Source: Chloroflexota bacterium (GTDB lineage: Bacteria > Chloroflexota > Limnocylindria > Limnocylindrales > CSP1-4). From it: 56,039 nucleotides of DNA. The notes under the pieces are model-generated. The model saw only the letters and a list, made by a program, of their open reading frames with translations, was not told the origin of the DNA and ran no database searches. The translations under genes were made by a program, and so were the position numbers. The stretch covers positions 1 through 56,039 of the forward strand of contig JADMIG010000018.1 in the NCBI GenBank assembly GCA_015478725.1. The letters run 5' to 3'. How positions within the stretch are numbered: position 1 is the first letter of the stretch; the number at the start of each line of letters is the position of its first letter. Positions 1 through 8,076 of this stretch are shown in pieces.

Positions 1-36
1 GGCGATCCTGGCCAAGGTCGGGCGTTGTCGAGCCAT
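1..36 (-). CDS. LacI-family regulator, N-terminal fragment (cut by window edge)
   Basis: Only the first 12 codons are inside the window: ATG at 34-36 read leftward gives MARQRPTLARIA. This matches the usual opening of LacI/GalR regulators, where a T-L-x-x-I-A stretch starts the DNA-binding helix-turn-helix. It lies 55 bases downstream of the isomerase gene and in the same direction. A TTGACA box (74-79) and an AATCGATT core (84-91) lie in front of it, as expected of an autoregulated sugar regulator. The family call rests on very few residues and is inference. Confidence 0.55.
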   Translation of the reverse strand, partial: MARQRPTLARIA

Positions 37-50
37 TCTTGAGACGGCGC

Positions 51-91
51 ACTAGGGCTCGCTCCAGTTCGCTGTCAATGCGTAATCGATT
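51..91 (-). promoter_or_regulatory. Probable promoter and LacI-type operator for the edge regulator
   Basis: On the minus strand a consensus -35 box TTGACA lies at 79-74, followed after 17 bases by CCTAGT (56-51), a weak -10. Directly upstream is the palindrome AATCGATT (84-91), with the central CG and flanking A/T typical of LacI-family sites. The same 8-base core is found in the operator proposed at 55016-55029. Confidence 0.4.
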
Positions 92-1078
92 TCATGTGAT
101 CGGTTCCGTGTTCAGCGGTTCCGACCCGACGACGGTGAGCATCGATGCGAGGACGCGGCGCCCGATCGCGGCCGCCTCCGATGGTGGCGACCAGCTGCTG
201 TCCTGCTCGACCATGAGCCAGCCGGCATAGCGGCGCTCCGCGAGGACGCGCAGGCATCCGGGCAGATCGAGGGCTCCCGATCCGAGCTCGGTGAAGATGC
301 GAGCCTCGACCGCCCGGCGGAGTCCGCTCAGCGCGCCGCTGCGCAGATCCGCGAGCACGTCCGGATCGACGTCCTTCAGGTGGACGTGGGTGACCCGGGC
401 GCCGAGCCGACGGAGCGCGTCCACCGGATCGCCGCCGCCGACGAGATGGTGGCCGACGTCGAGGCAGATGCCCACCCGTGCTCCGTCCGTCTCCGCCACG
501 AGGCGGTCGACCTCCTCGGGCGTCTCCACGAGCGTCGCGGCGTGGGGATGGAAGGCCAGCCGATGACCTCGCTCGATCGTCTCGTCGGCGAGGGTGTGCA
601 ACGCCGTCGCGAGTCCCCGCCAGGCTGTATCCGACAGGCGGGGTGTGCCCGGCTGATTCGCACGGCCGGCTCGCTCGTCGCGGTCGGCAGAACCGTCGAG
701 CGCCACGCAGAGCACGTCGCCCCCGCCCTCGTGGAGCAGGCGCAGCCGCTCGCGCCCGAGGGCCAGGGCATCCTTCGCCAGCCCGTCGGAGGTCGCCGGC
801 AGGGCGGCGTACACCTCGGCCAGCCGGAGGCCGCGCGCCGCCAGGGCTGTCCGCAGCTCCTTGCCCTCGGGAAAGCCCGTACCCAACTGGGTCCCCTCGT
901 AGCCGAGCCGCGCGATCTCGTCGAGGATCGTCGCCGCGCTCGTGCCCGGCAGGGGCTCCCCGACGTCGACGCTGTTCCAGAGGATCGGCACGGTCCCGAT
1001 CGACGTCTCGCGCAGGGCGTCTCCCGAGCGCCTGAGCCGTGACCGCAGATCCGGGGTGGGGGGGCCGGGCGTGTCCAA
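92..1078 (-). CDS. Sugar phosphate isomerase/epimerase-like TIM-barrel protein
   Basis: A 328-residue protein of the xylose-isomerase-like TIM-barrel superfamily (IolE/inosose dehydratase and hydroxypyruvate isomerase relatives). Visible signatures are the opening strand VPILWNSVD, the metal-site strand GICLDVGHHL and the strand HVHLKDV, followed by FTELGSGALD and a final MVEQDSS strand; the D/H/E ligands of the family are in place. I chose the TTG at 1076-1078: it has GAGGA 8 bases upstream, lies 11 bases after the mannosidase stop, and leaves a normal-length N-terminus; the longer open frame runs back into the mannosidase gene. Third gene of a minus-strand sugar cluster. The exact substrate cannot be read from sequence. 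Confidence 0.8.
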   Translation of the reverse strand: MDTPGPPTPDLRSRLRRSGDALRETSIGTVPILWNSVDVGEPLPGTSAATILDEIARLGYEGTQLGTGFPEGKELRTALAARGLRLAEVYAALPATSDGLAKDALALGRERLRLLHEGGGDVLCVALDGSADRDERAGRANQPGTPRLSDTAWRGLATALHTLADETIERGHRLAFHPHAATLVETPEEVDRLVAETDGARVGICLDVGHHLVGGGDPVDALRRLGARVTHVHLKDVDPDVLADLRSGALSGLRRAVEARIFTELGSGALDLPGCLRVLAERRYAGWLMVEQDSSWSPPSEAAAIGRRVLASMLTVVGSEPLNTEPIT

Positions 1079-1089
1079 TCGAGCGGTCC

Positions 1090-3828
1090 TCAGCGCAGGC
1101 GGACGGTGGCGATTTCCCAGGCGCCCATCGGCAGTCGCAGCAGCGATTCGGCGCAGCGCAGGGGAGCGCCCACCCGACCGAGCAGATCGACGGCCCACGC
1201 CTCGCGGAAGTCCCCCCGGACGATCGCCTCGGTCGGTGACGCGTGCTCGGCGACGAGCCGAAGCTCCAGCCCGTCGCCGCGACGCCTGAGGGCGCTGAGA
1301 ACGACACCGGACCCTTCGATGCTGAGCCCGGCCGCACCGCTCGTCCCGGGTGCCGCGGCGCGCGCCGTGCCGCGCACGGCCACCAGCGGGTGCTGGTAGC
1401 GCTCTGCTGCGAGCAGGACGCCAGCCTCCGACCAGCCGAGGGCATGGGGGAGGATGGCGAACCCGAAGCCCCAGGGGCCGAGCCGCTGCGCATCGGGCAC
1501 GGGGATCTCGGGGCCAGCCGGGTCCTCCCGGAACGGGTTCGCATTGCGGCTGATCGATCCGAACGAACGCAGCACCGTGAGCGCCAGCTCACGACCGCCA
1601 TCGACCAGCTCATACTCGGTCAGATGGTCGAGCAGGACCGTCACCCCGGCAGCATGGACGAAGCCCCGCGCCGGGTAGGTCGGCAGCGGCACCTCGCCGT
1701 GCCCGCCCTCCATCGTGAGAGCGCGTTCCACGACGGCGAACTGCCCCTCGGCGGCCGAGGTCGTGGCCGGTGATGGGAGCGGGATGTGCCAGCGCAGCCG
1801 GTGATCCCGTGAGCGATTCTCGAACTCGATGCGGACCCGCACGAACGACTCGCCGGCTCGGAGCTCGAGCCTGGTCGTCACCTCCGTCTCGACCGTGGCG
1901 CCGGTTCGGGCCGAGCCCGCCGGCTCCACGGCGAGCGGCCAGTCGTAGCGGCGCCGGACGACGACTTCGCCGAGGAGCGGCCCGTCGATGGTCCGCTCGA
2001 TCGAGACGGCCAGCGGTGCCTGGACCAGCCGGTCGGTGACCGGCGGCCCGTAGTTGTAGCTGTCGCCGAACTCCCCGCCGTCGACGATGCGCCCGACGCC
2101 GACCAGCTCGGATCCGCCACCACGGAGACGGATCGTTCCGTCCGCCTCGACGCTCAGCTCGAGCAGGCCATTGGAGAGCGCCTGGGCAGAGGCCACGACG
2201 GGTGCCTCGTCCGATGTCGGCTCGGTCGTCGCACCGCCCACGTCGACGGTGGACCACCCGAGCGGTGGTGCGGGAACGCGCACGAGGATCCGGCGGCGGT
2301 CCGGGGCCATGACCACCAGCTCCCACAGCTCGTCCGGCGCGCGGGCCGCGGCCGTCACGACGCCGCCCACGAGCTCGTCCACGTCGAGTTCGGGTGGCTC
2401 GCCGACATCGTCGACGAGGAGGATGATCGTGGGGACATCACCGCCGGTCTCGAACCGCGAGCCGTTCAGCTGGCGCCCGAAGATCTCGCGGCCGTGCCGC
2501 CGCCGCCGCAGGAGCTCCGGGATCTCGTCGCCGCGGAGCCGGATCCGCGCGATGACCGGATCCTTCCGCGAGAGCTCCTGGAAGGCCAGCCGCTGCCCCT
2601 CGCTGGCGAACGCCAACTCGTCTCCGTCCGGAACGGCGACGTCCAGGGCGACGAGATCGGTACGAGGCATCGGCGACGGGTTGACGACCCCCCAGCTGGC
2701 GACGGGGATACCGGCGGCGATCCTTCGGCAGGTCGCGTTGACGATCCCGCGACCCAGCTGCTCGGCTTCCGCGAACCGGACGAGAACCTGGGCCACGACG
2801 GTATCGTGGGAGCAGCCGCAGATCGAGTCGTGGGCCGAGTTGTCGACGACCCGCCGCCAGGCCAGCTCAAGGAGCCGCTCCGGCCATTCGCCGCCATGCA
2901 GCGCGGTCAGCGGCTCCGCATACCGTTCGAGCAGGCGCTCCACCCTGGCGCAGGCGGCCTTGAGATCGATCCGAGCCGAACTGACCCCCATCAGCATGTT
3001 CGCCCGGGCGCCGGAGCGGAGCTCGCCGGTCCACTGCCGGGTCGGTCGGTCGTCCGTCTCCGGGCGTCGGGCCGCATAGTCGGCCAGCGTCTCGAGGCGC
3101 ACCTCGACCTCCGCATCGTCGCGGTTGACCGCATCAACGAGGTCGGCGAGACGCGGTGAGGGGACGGCATGGTCGGTGCCGTACATGGCGAGGAACGAGC
3201 GTTCGCCATAGAAGCCCGCATTGGCGGCGCGGTAGCCGACCAGCTTCGAGCCGAGGAGATCGGGCACGTCGAACAGGTAGGCGCCGTTGCCGTAGCCGCC
3301 GACAAGGTATTCGGCCGCCACCTCGGAGCCGTCCGGCGCGGCCCAGCGGAACGTGTTTCGGTCGATGGCCGCGGGCACGCCGCGCCAGACGACTGCCCGG
3401 TCGATCCCCGCGCGCCGCAGGATCTGTGGCATCTGGGCGATGTGCCCGAACATGTCGGGCAGGTAGCCGACGGGCATGGCGCCACCGAGCCCTTCGGCCC
3501 GGGCCCAGCCGAACTCCAGGTTGCGAACGATCGTCTCGCCCGAGACCAGGAACTCGTCCATGAGGATCTGCCACGGCCCGATCGCCAGACGCCCCTCGGC
3601 GATCAATCGCCGGATGAGCGGCTCCGCGTTCGGACGCACCTCGAGGTAGTCGTCGATCGTGGCCGTCTGACCGTCCAGGGTGAAGCGCATCCGCGGGTCC
3701 TGCGCCATCCGCTCGAGGAGTTGGTCCACGAGTTCGACGAGTCGCATCCGGAAGGTCTGGAATGGCTCGTACCACTCGCGGTCCCAATGGGTGTGCGGGA
3801 CGAGATGGACGACGGCGCGCTCAGTCAA
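1090..3828 (-). CDS. Alpha-mannosidase, glycoside hydrolase family 38
   Basis: A 912-residue retaining alpha-mannosidase, cleaving terminal alpha-mannose residues. The GH38 zinc site is visible at the N-terminus (HTHWDREW, residues 12-19), the nucleophile Asp is in YLPDMFGH (D125), and the later zinc histidine lies in NSAHDSICG. The C-terminal half has the beta-sandwich segments of the family. No signal peptide is seen, so it should be cytoplasmic. The start chosen is TTG at 3826-3828, which overlaps the upstream oxidoreductase stop by 8 bases and begins just before the first beta strand; an ATG 15 codons further up lies well inside that gene and has no ribosome site. Its neighbours suggest a role in oligosaccharide breakdown after uptake. 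Confidence 0.88.
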   Translation of the reverse strand: MTERAVVHLVPHTHWDREWYEPFQTFRMRLVELVDQLLERMAQDPRMRFTLDGQTATIDDYLEVRPNAEPLIRRLIAEGRLAIGPWQILMDEFLVSGETIVRNLEFGWARAEGLGGAMPVGYLPDMFGHIAQMPQILRRAGIDRAVVWRGVPAAIDRNTFRWAAPDGSEVAAEYLVGGYGNGAYLFDVPDLLGSKLVGYRAANAGFYGERSFLAMYGTDHAVPSPRLADLVDAVNRDDAEVEVRLETLADYAARRPETDDRPTRQWTGELRSGARANMLMGVSSARIDLKAACARVERLLERYAEPLTALHGGEWPERLLELAWRRVVDNSAHDSICGCSHDTVVAQVLVRFAEAEQLGRGIVNATCRRIAAGIPVASWGVVNPSPMPRTDLVALDVAVPDGDELAFASEGQRLAFQELSRKDPVIARIRLRGDEIPELLRRRRHGREIFGRQLNGSRFETGGDVPTIILLVDDVGEPPELDVDELVGGVVTAAARAPDELWELVVMAPDRRRILVRVPAPPLGWSTVDVGGATTEPTSDEAPVVASAQALSNGLLELSVEADGTIRLRGGGSELVGVGRIVDGGEFGDSYNYGPPVTDRLVQAPLAVSIERTIDGPLLGEVVVRRRYDWPLAVEPAGSARTGATVETEVTTRLELRAGESFVRVRIEFENRSRDHRLRWHIPLPSPATTSAAEGQFAVVERALTMEGGHGEVPLPTYPARGFVHAAGVTVLLDHLTEYELVDGGRELALTVLRSFGSISRNANPFREDPAGPEIPVPDAQRLGPWGFGFAILPHALGWSEAGVLLAAERYQHPLVAVRGTARAAAPGTSGAAGLSIEGSGVVLSALRRRGDGLELRLVAEHASPTEAIVRGDFREAWAVDLLGRVGAPLRCAESLLRLPMGAWEIATVRLR

Positions 3829-4966
3829 GGGGTGACGCCTCGGTTTGGATCGGAAGGCCGGTCTGGGCTGCATGGCGAGCCACGATCCGCTGGGAGGTCA
3901 CGATATCTGCGCGACCCTCCACGGCGCTGGCCTTTGGCGCGCGTCCGTCAACGATCAGGGCGTGGAACGCCAGCAGCTCTTCCTCGAATGCCTCGGCGAC
4001 AGACCGTTCGCGCGTATCGCGCCTGCTGCCCCCGGCAAGCTCGGCGATCCGCAGGTCGGTCGGGGCGTGCAGCAGATAGGGCGCCGGGAACTCGAGCTCG
4101 ATCGTCGCCCGCTCGCTGACGACGCGGACCTCCTCGCGATAGACCGGATAGTCGGGCAGGAAGTGCCAGCGGATCGCGAATCGCGCGTCGCCGCGGAGGC
4201 GTCCCGTGATCGAGACTGATGGCGGCCAGCGGTTCGCCGGCCACACGTCGACGGCATCGATCCCGATCGGATCGCCGGCGAAGGCACGGATCAGCGCCAA
4301 CTCGTGAACGATGCTCCCGAGCAGGACGTCCGAGTAGAGCCGGCCGAGTTCCGCGGCCGCAGGTCCGAGGGCGACCGACCGCAGCCGATCCTGCTCATCG
4401 CGCAGCTTCGCGATGGCATCCGCGGGGATGTCGCCCGCGTGTGGCAGGAGATGGGCATGGGCGAGCTGCCGCTCCCCGGTCGGGTGGAGGACGCAGACCT
4501 CGATCGAGCGGACCGACCCGACGCGGCCGGTGTCGCTCGCGACCGCGAGACCCTCCACGACCGCCGGGTCATAGAGCTTCATGTAGCCGACCTGGAGCCT
4601 GCGACTCGAGTCCGCGGCCAGTCGGGTGGCGATCGTGTCCGCCTCGGCAAGCGTCCACGCCATGGGCTTCTCGGCGAAGACGGCCACGCCCCGATCGAGT
4701 CCGGCGAGGATGGCATCGCCGTGGGAGCCCGAGGTGAGAATGAGGAGGGCATCGAATCCACCGGCGTCGAGCAGCTCCGCCAGCGAGCCGAATCTGTTGG
4801 CCGCGGGCACCCGGTACCGCTCGCCGATCGCCTCGACCAACCTGGGCGACAGGTCCGCCACGGCCGTGATCCCGAACCGGTCACCGAGGCCGTCGAGCAG
4901 CGGCAGGTGAACGGCCTGGGCGACCGCGCCGAGGCCCAGGACGCCGACTCGAACGCGATCAGGCAC
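3821..4966 (-). CDS. Gfo/Idh/MocA-family NAD(P)-dependent sugar oxidoreductase
   Basis: A 381-residue protein with an N-terminal Rossmann fold (VGVLGLGAVAQ, residues 7-17), the family EKP motif (AVFAEKPMAW, residues 95-104) and the C-terminal alpha/beta domain typical of glucose-fructose oxidoreductase and inositol dehydrogenase relatives. GTG at 4964-4966 is chosen because it directly precedes the first Rossmann strand; the longer open frame is low-complexity and crosses the divergent intergenic region. It is the first gene of the minus-strand sugar cluster, overlapping the mannosidase by 8 bases. It probably oxidises a sugar or sugar acid released by the neighbouring hydrolases; substrate unknown. 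Confidence 0.82.
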   Translation of the reverse strand: MPDRVRVGVLGLGAVAQAVHLPLLDGLGDRFGITAVADLSPRLVEAIGERYRVPAANRFGSLAELLDAGGFDALLILTSGSHGDAILAGLDRGVAVFAEKPMAWTLAEADTIATRLAADSSRRLQVGYMKLYDPAVVEGLAVASDTGRVGSVRSIEVCVLHPTGERQLAHAHLLPHAGDIPADAIAKLRDEQDRLRSVALGPAAAELGRLYSDVLLGSIVHELALIRAFAGDPIGIDAVDVWPANRWPPSVSITGRLRGDARFAIRWHFLPDYPVYREEVRVVSERATIELEFPAPYLLHAPTDLRIAELAGGSRRDTRERSVAEAFEEELLAFHALIVDGRAPKASAVEGRADIVTSQRIVARHAAQTGLPIQTEASPLD

Positions 4967-4999
4967 GGGAAGCGGCAGCGGGCGTGCCCATCGGCGTGG

Positions 5000-5005
5000 A
5001 GTATA
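5000..5005 (-). promoter_or_regulatory. Candidate -10 box of the sugar cluster
   Basis: TATACT on the minus strand (4 of 6 bases plus ideal TAnnnT form) lies 34 bases upstream of the oxidoreductase GTG. No convincing -35 box is seen. The intergenic region 4967-5111 is shared with the divergent GH13 gene, for which TAGGCTGGG at 5050-5058 is a possible -10. Confidence 0.3.
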
Positions 5006-5111
5006 CGGGGCCGACGGCGGCCGACCCTCGTCGCCTGAACCCGATGTCGTAGGCTGGGTCCGCACCGAGCAGGGCGCCAATCCGCAGGTTCGACGAAGGG
5101 ACGGTCGTGTC

Positions 5112-6866
5112 ATGCCCAGGGCGCCGCGCCGCGCACCGACTGCCAGGACAGCCGCGGCGACCACCCTCCCTCCGCCCGTCGAGGGCGCCGCCTTCGGCGA
5201 CGACTGGTGGAGGCGGGGAGTGGTCTACCAGGTCTACCCGCGCTCGTTCGCCGACTCCAACGACGACGGCATCGGCGATCTGCCCGGGCTGATCGAGAAG
5301 CTCGACTACCTCAACGACGGCACCGATCGGTCGCTCGGCGTCGATGCGATCTGGCTCTCGCCGATCCATCCGTCGCCGGGATTCGACGTTGGGTACGACG
5401 TCGCCGATTACGATGCGATCGACCCGATCTTCGGCACGCTCGAGGACCTCGACCGCCTCGTCGCAGAGGCGCATCGGCGCGGCATCCGGATCGTCCTCGA
5501 CCTGGTGGTGAACCACACGAGCTCGATCCATCGCTGGTTCGAGGAATCGCGCCGGGATCCGTCCGGCCCGTTCGGCGACTGGTACCTCTGGCGCGATGGG
5601 CGCCGCGATCGATCCGGCCGGCTCCGCCCGCCCAACAACTGGGTCTCGTTCTTCGGAGGCTCGGCCTGGACCTGGGACGAGATGCGCGGCCAGTTCTATC
5701 TGCACACGTTCCTGCCGCAGCAACCGGACGTGAACTGGCGCAACCGGGAACTCCGAGCAGCGATGCTGACGATGGTTCGGGGTTGGCTCGATCGAGGCGT
5801 CGATGGATTCCGTCTCGACGTCTTCAACGCCTTCTTCAAGCACGCAGATCTGCCATCGAACCCACGCCGGATCATGGGCCGGCGACCGTACGATCGGCAG
5901 ATCCATCTCTACGACAAGGACCGTCCTGAGCTGGTCGACCTCCTCGTCGAGTTCCGTGCCCTCGTGGATTCCTATCCGCAGCGGATGACCGTGGGCGAGC
6001 TCTTCTCTGCGGATCCCGCGCTGGCCTCCAGGCTGAGCGCCCCGCGACATCTCATCTTCGATTTCGACCTGCTCCGGCAACGCTGGAACGCCCAGGGATT
6101 CGCCGAGGCCAGCGAGAAGCACGAGCAGCGCTTCGGGCCGCAAGGCTGGCCGACGATCGTGCTCTCGAACCACGACCAGCCGCGGCAGGCCTCGCGCCTG
6201 GCCCCGGGAGCCGATCCGGCCACAAGTGACGCGATCGCGCGGGCGGCCGCGACGATCAGCCTGACCCTCCGTGGCACGCCATTCCTCTACTACGGTGAGG
6301 AGATCGGGGCGCGCGACGTGCCGATCCCCTGGCCGGAGATCATCGACCCGCCGGCCAAACGCGGCGGTCGGCTCGGCCGGATCCTCGCGCCCTGGTGGAA
6401 TCGCGACCAGGCACGATCGCCGATGCCCTGGGGCGAGGGCCCGAACGGCGGTTTCTCCTCCGCCCGGTCATGGTTGCGCATGGCCCCGGATGTCGAGTCC
6501 CGGAACGTCGCCGTCCAGGATCGCGACCCATGGTCCGTGCTGGCCACCTATCGCCGGCTGGTCTGGCTCCGTCGGCACCACCCGGCGCTCCAGTCCGGGA
6601 CCTACCGACGGTTGGCCTCGGGATCGCTTGACCTGTTCGCCTACGAGCGCGCGGCGGCCGACGAGACGATCATCGTCGCGGTCAACTTCGGTCCGGCGGC
6701 GAGGAGCTTCCGGGTGCGGACGGGGCGCCGTTGGACCGTGATCTTCGATACCCAGGCGCCGACGACCAGCGAGCTCGCGAATGGCGACCAGCTGCAGCTG
6801 CGCCCACGCGAGGCGATCATCCTCCTGGCCGGCTCCGTCGGCGACACGCAGCGTCCGGCGACTTGA
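5112..6866 (+). CDS. Alpha-glucosidase / oligo-1,6-glucosidase, GH13
   Basis: A 584-residue alpha-amylase-family (GH13) enzyme. The start of the barrel (VVYQVYPRSFADSNDDGIGD, from residue 38) is characteristic of oligo-1,6-glucosidase and trehalulose-type subfamilies. The conserved regions are all present: VVNHTS (132-137), nucleophile Asp236 in GFRLDVF, acid/base Glu296 in VGELFS and transition-state Asp355 in SNHDQPR. A C-terminal beta domain ends the protein and no signal peptide is seen, so it acts on imported oligosaccharides. ATG 5112 has GAAGGGA about 10 bases upstream. It is divergent from the mannosidase cluster and probably belongs to the same regulon. Confidence 0.9.
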   Translation: MPRAPRRAPTARTAAATTLPPPVEGAAFGDDWWRRGVVYQVYPRSFADSNDDGIGDLPGLIEKLDYLNDGTDRSLGVDAIWLSPIHPSPGFDVGYDVADYDAIDPIFGTLEDLDRLVAEAHRRGIRIVLDLVVNHTSSIHRWFEESRRDPSGPFGDWYLWRDGRRDRSGRLRPPNNWVSFFGGSAWTWDEMRGQFYLHTFLPQQPDVNWRNRELRAAMLTMVRGWLDRGVDGFRLDVFNAFFKHADLPSNPRRIMGRRPYDRQIHLYDKDRPELVDLLVEFRALVDSYPQRMTVGELFSADPALASRLSAPRHLIFDFDLLRQRWNAQGFAEASEKHEQRFGPQGWPTIVLSNHDQPRQASRLAPGADPATSDAIARAAATISLTLRGTPFLYYGEEIGARDVPIPWPEIIDPPAKRGGRLGRILAPWWNRDQARSPMPWGEGPNGGFSSARSWLRMAPDVESRNVAVQDRDPWSVLATYRRLVWLRRHHPALQSGTYRRLASGSLDLFAYERAAADETIIVAVNFGPAARSFRVRTGRRWTVIFDTQAPTTSELANGDQLQLRPREAIILLAGSVGDTQRPAT

Positions 6867-6930
6867 CCGGCCTGCCTATCATCGCGACGAAGCAGAAGCG
6901 CTTCCCGCCCGGCAGTTGGGGTGACCCTGG

Positions 6931-7473
6931 ATGAGGGGATTCCGCGAGTTCCTGCTGAAGACCAACGCGATGGCGTTGGCCATCGGCGTGATCATCGGCG
7001 TGGCGCTCGGCAACGTCGTCAACTCCCTGGTCAACGACCTGATCATGCCGCCGATCGGCCTGGCGCTCGGTGGGATCGACTTCGGACAGCTCAAGATCGT
7101 GTTGAAGGCCGCGACCGGCGGGAACCCGACGACGGAGGTTGCCCTGCGCTGGGGCAACTTCGTCAACGTCGTGATCACGTTCGTCGTGATCGCGTTCGTC
7201 GTGTACATGATCGCCAAGGCCTTCGTCCACGAGGAGGCGACGGCGCCGGTCAAGGGGTGCCCGGCCTGCAAGGAAGCGAATGCGCTCGACGCCACCCGCT
7301 GCAGGGCCTGCACCAGCGCGATCTGGCCGGTACTGATCGGCCCGCGACCTCTGAGCGGCTGGCCCGGTTGGGCCGCTCCGCCGAGGGCCCTTCGTCAGCT
7401 GAAGAACGCCGTGATCGCCGCCGTGTCGTCGGAGAACGCCCAGCGCTCGCTGATCTTGCCCTCCCTCATGTGA
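6931..7473 (+). CDS. mscL: Large-conductance mechanosensitive channel (MscL) with C-terminal zinc ribbon
   Basis: Residues 1-105 are a standard MscL: the N-terminal amphipathic helix (MRGFREFLLKTNAM), the first membrane helix with the glycine-rich pore stretch (GVIIGVALGNVVNSLVND), a short periplasmic loop and a second membrane helix (VVITFVVIAFVVYMI). MscL opens under membrane tension to release solutes on osmotic downshock. After this comes a four-cysteine zinc ribbon (C110, C113, C124, C127) and a 45-residue tail. The protein is 180 residues against about 130 for typical MscL. The last 79 bases overlap the convergent SnoaL-like gene. GGGGTGA sits 8 bases before ATG 6931. Confidence 0.85.
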   Translation: MRGFREFLLKTNAMALAIGVIIGVALGNVVNSLVNDLIMPPIGLALGGIDFGQLKIVLKAATGGNPTTEVALRWGNFVNVVITFVVIAFVVYMIAKAFVHEEATAPVKGCPACKEANALDATRCRACTSAIWPVLIGPRPLSGWPGWAAPPRALRQLKNAVIAAVSSENAQRSLILPSLM

Positions 7474-7772
7474 TAGATCTCGGCCGTTCGGTAGGTGAAA
7501 GTCCTGCCGCCGCGGGTGGCGGTCGCCTCGACGAGCGCGATCGTGTGGTCGTCGTTGGCGATCACGTCGTGGAGCTTGCCGGTGATCGTGTAGTCGGCTG
7601 CCCCGCCCGGTCCCTGGGCCCGCAGGGCGGCCTTGCCGCGGAGCGGCTCGGAGCGGCCGATCTCGTGCCACACGACATCGTCGGCGATCAACCCATCGAG
7701 CGCCCGCATGTCGCCGCGACCCAGCGCCTCGGTCATCGTGCGGGCCAGCTCGGCATTCGCGTGCTCTGTCAT
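7395..7772 (-). CDS. SnoaL-like / nuclear transport factor 2-fold protein
   Basis: A 125-residue single-domain protein with the NTF2/SnoaL pattern: an N-terminal helix pair (MTEALGRGDMRALDGLIADDVVWH begins this fold at residue 13), then alternating strands (TIALVEATATR, TFTYRTAEIYHM) ending in ERWAFSDD. Members include polyketide cyclases, ester cyclases and many uncharacterised small-molecule enzymes, so no reaction is assigned. GAGGAGGAG lies about 7 bases before the ATG. Its 3' end overlaps mscL tail-to-tail by 79 bases. Confidence 0.75.
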   Translation of the reverse strand: MTEHANAELARTMTEALGRGDMRALDGLIADDVVWHEIGRSEPLRGKAALRAQGPGGAADYTITGKLHDVIANDDHTIALVEATATRGGRTFTYRTAEIYHMREGKISERWAFSDDTAAITAFFS

Positions 7773-8007
7773 CGTCTGCTCCTCCTCGACAAGCTGGCCG
7801 GCGTTCGGGGTGCGCCGAACCCGGGTCCATGACCCGTATCAGCGTACGCTCGACGACCAGGAGGCTTCCCGTGCGTGTAGCGGCGGCCGCATCCGGGCCG
7901 GCCCCGTCTCTTGGTACTCTGAAAGGAGTTTGTAACGAGCGCGGGCACGCCACCCGGGGGATCCGGACCCATGCGCGTGTTCGCAAGGGAACCGAGGAGG
8001 ATCGCCT

Positions 8008-8076
8008 GTGGACCGGAAGTCGGGCCACGCTGACGGGGAATGGCCCGGCGCCGCGGGGCCGGCGGACGGCGCGTGA
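8008..8076 (+). CDS. Possible 22-codon leader ORF overlapping the lipid kinase start
   Basis: GTG at 8008 has a strong ribosome site, GAGGAGG, 7 bases upstream. The frame runs 22 codons and ends in GCGTGA, where the TGA (8074-8076) overlaps the in-frame GTG of the next gene (8073-8075). The DagK gene itself has no ribosome site of this quality. A translated leader that couples initiation is the simplest reading. The peptide has no recognisable domain. Confidence 0.35.
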   Translation: MDRKSGHADGEWPGAAGPADGA

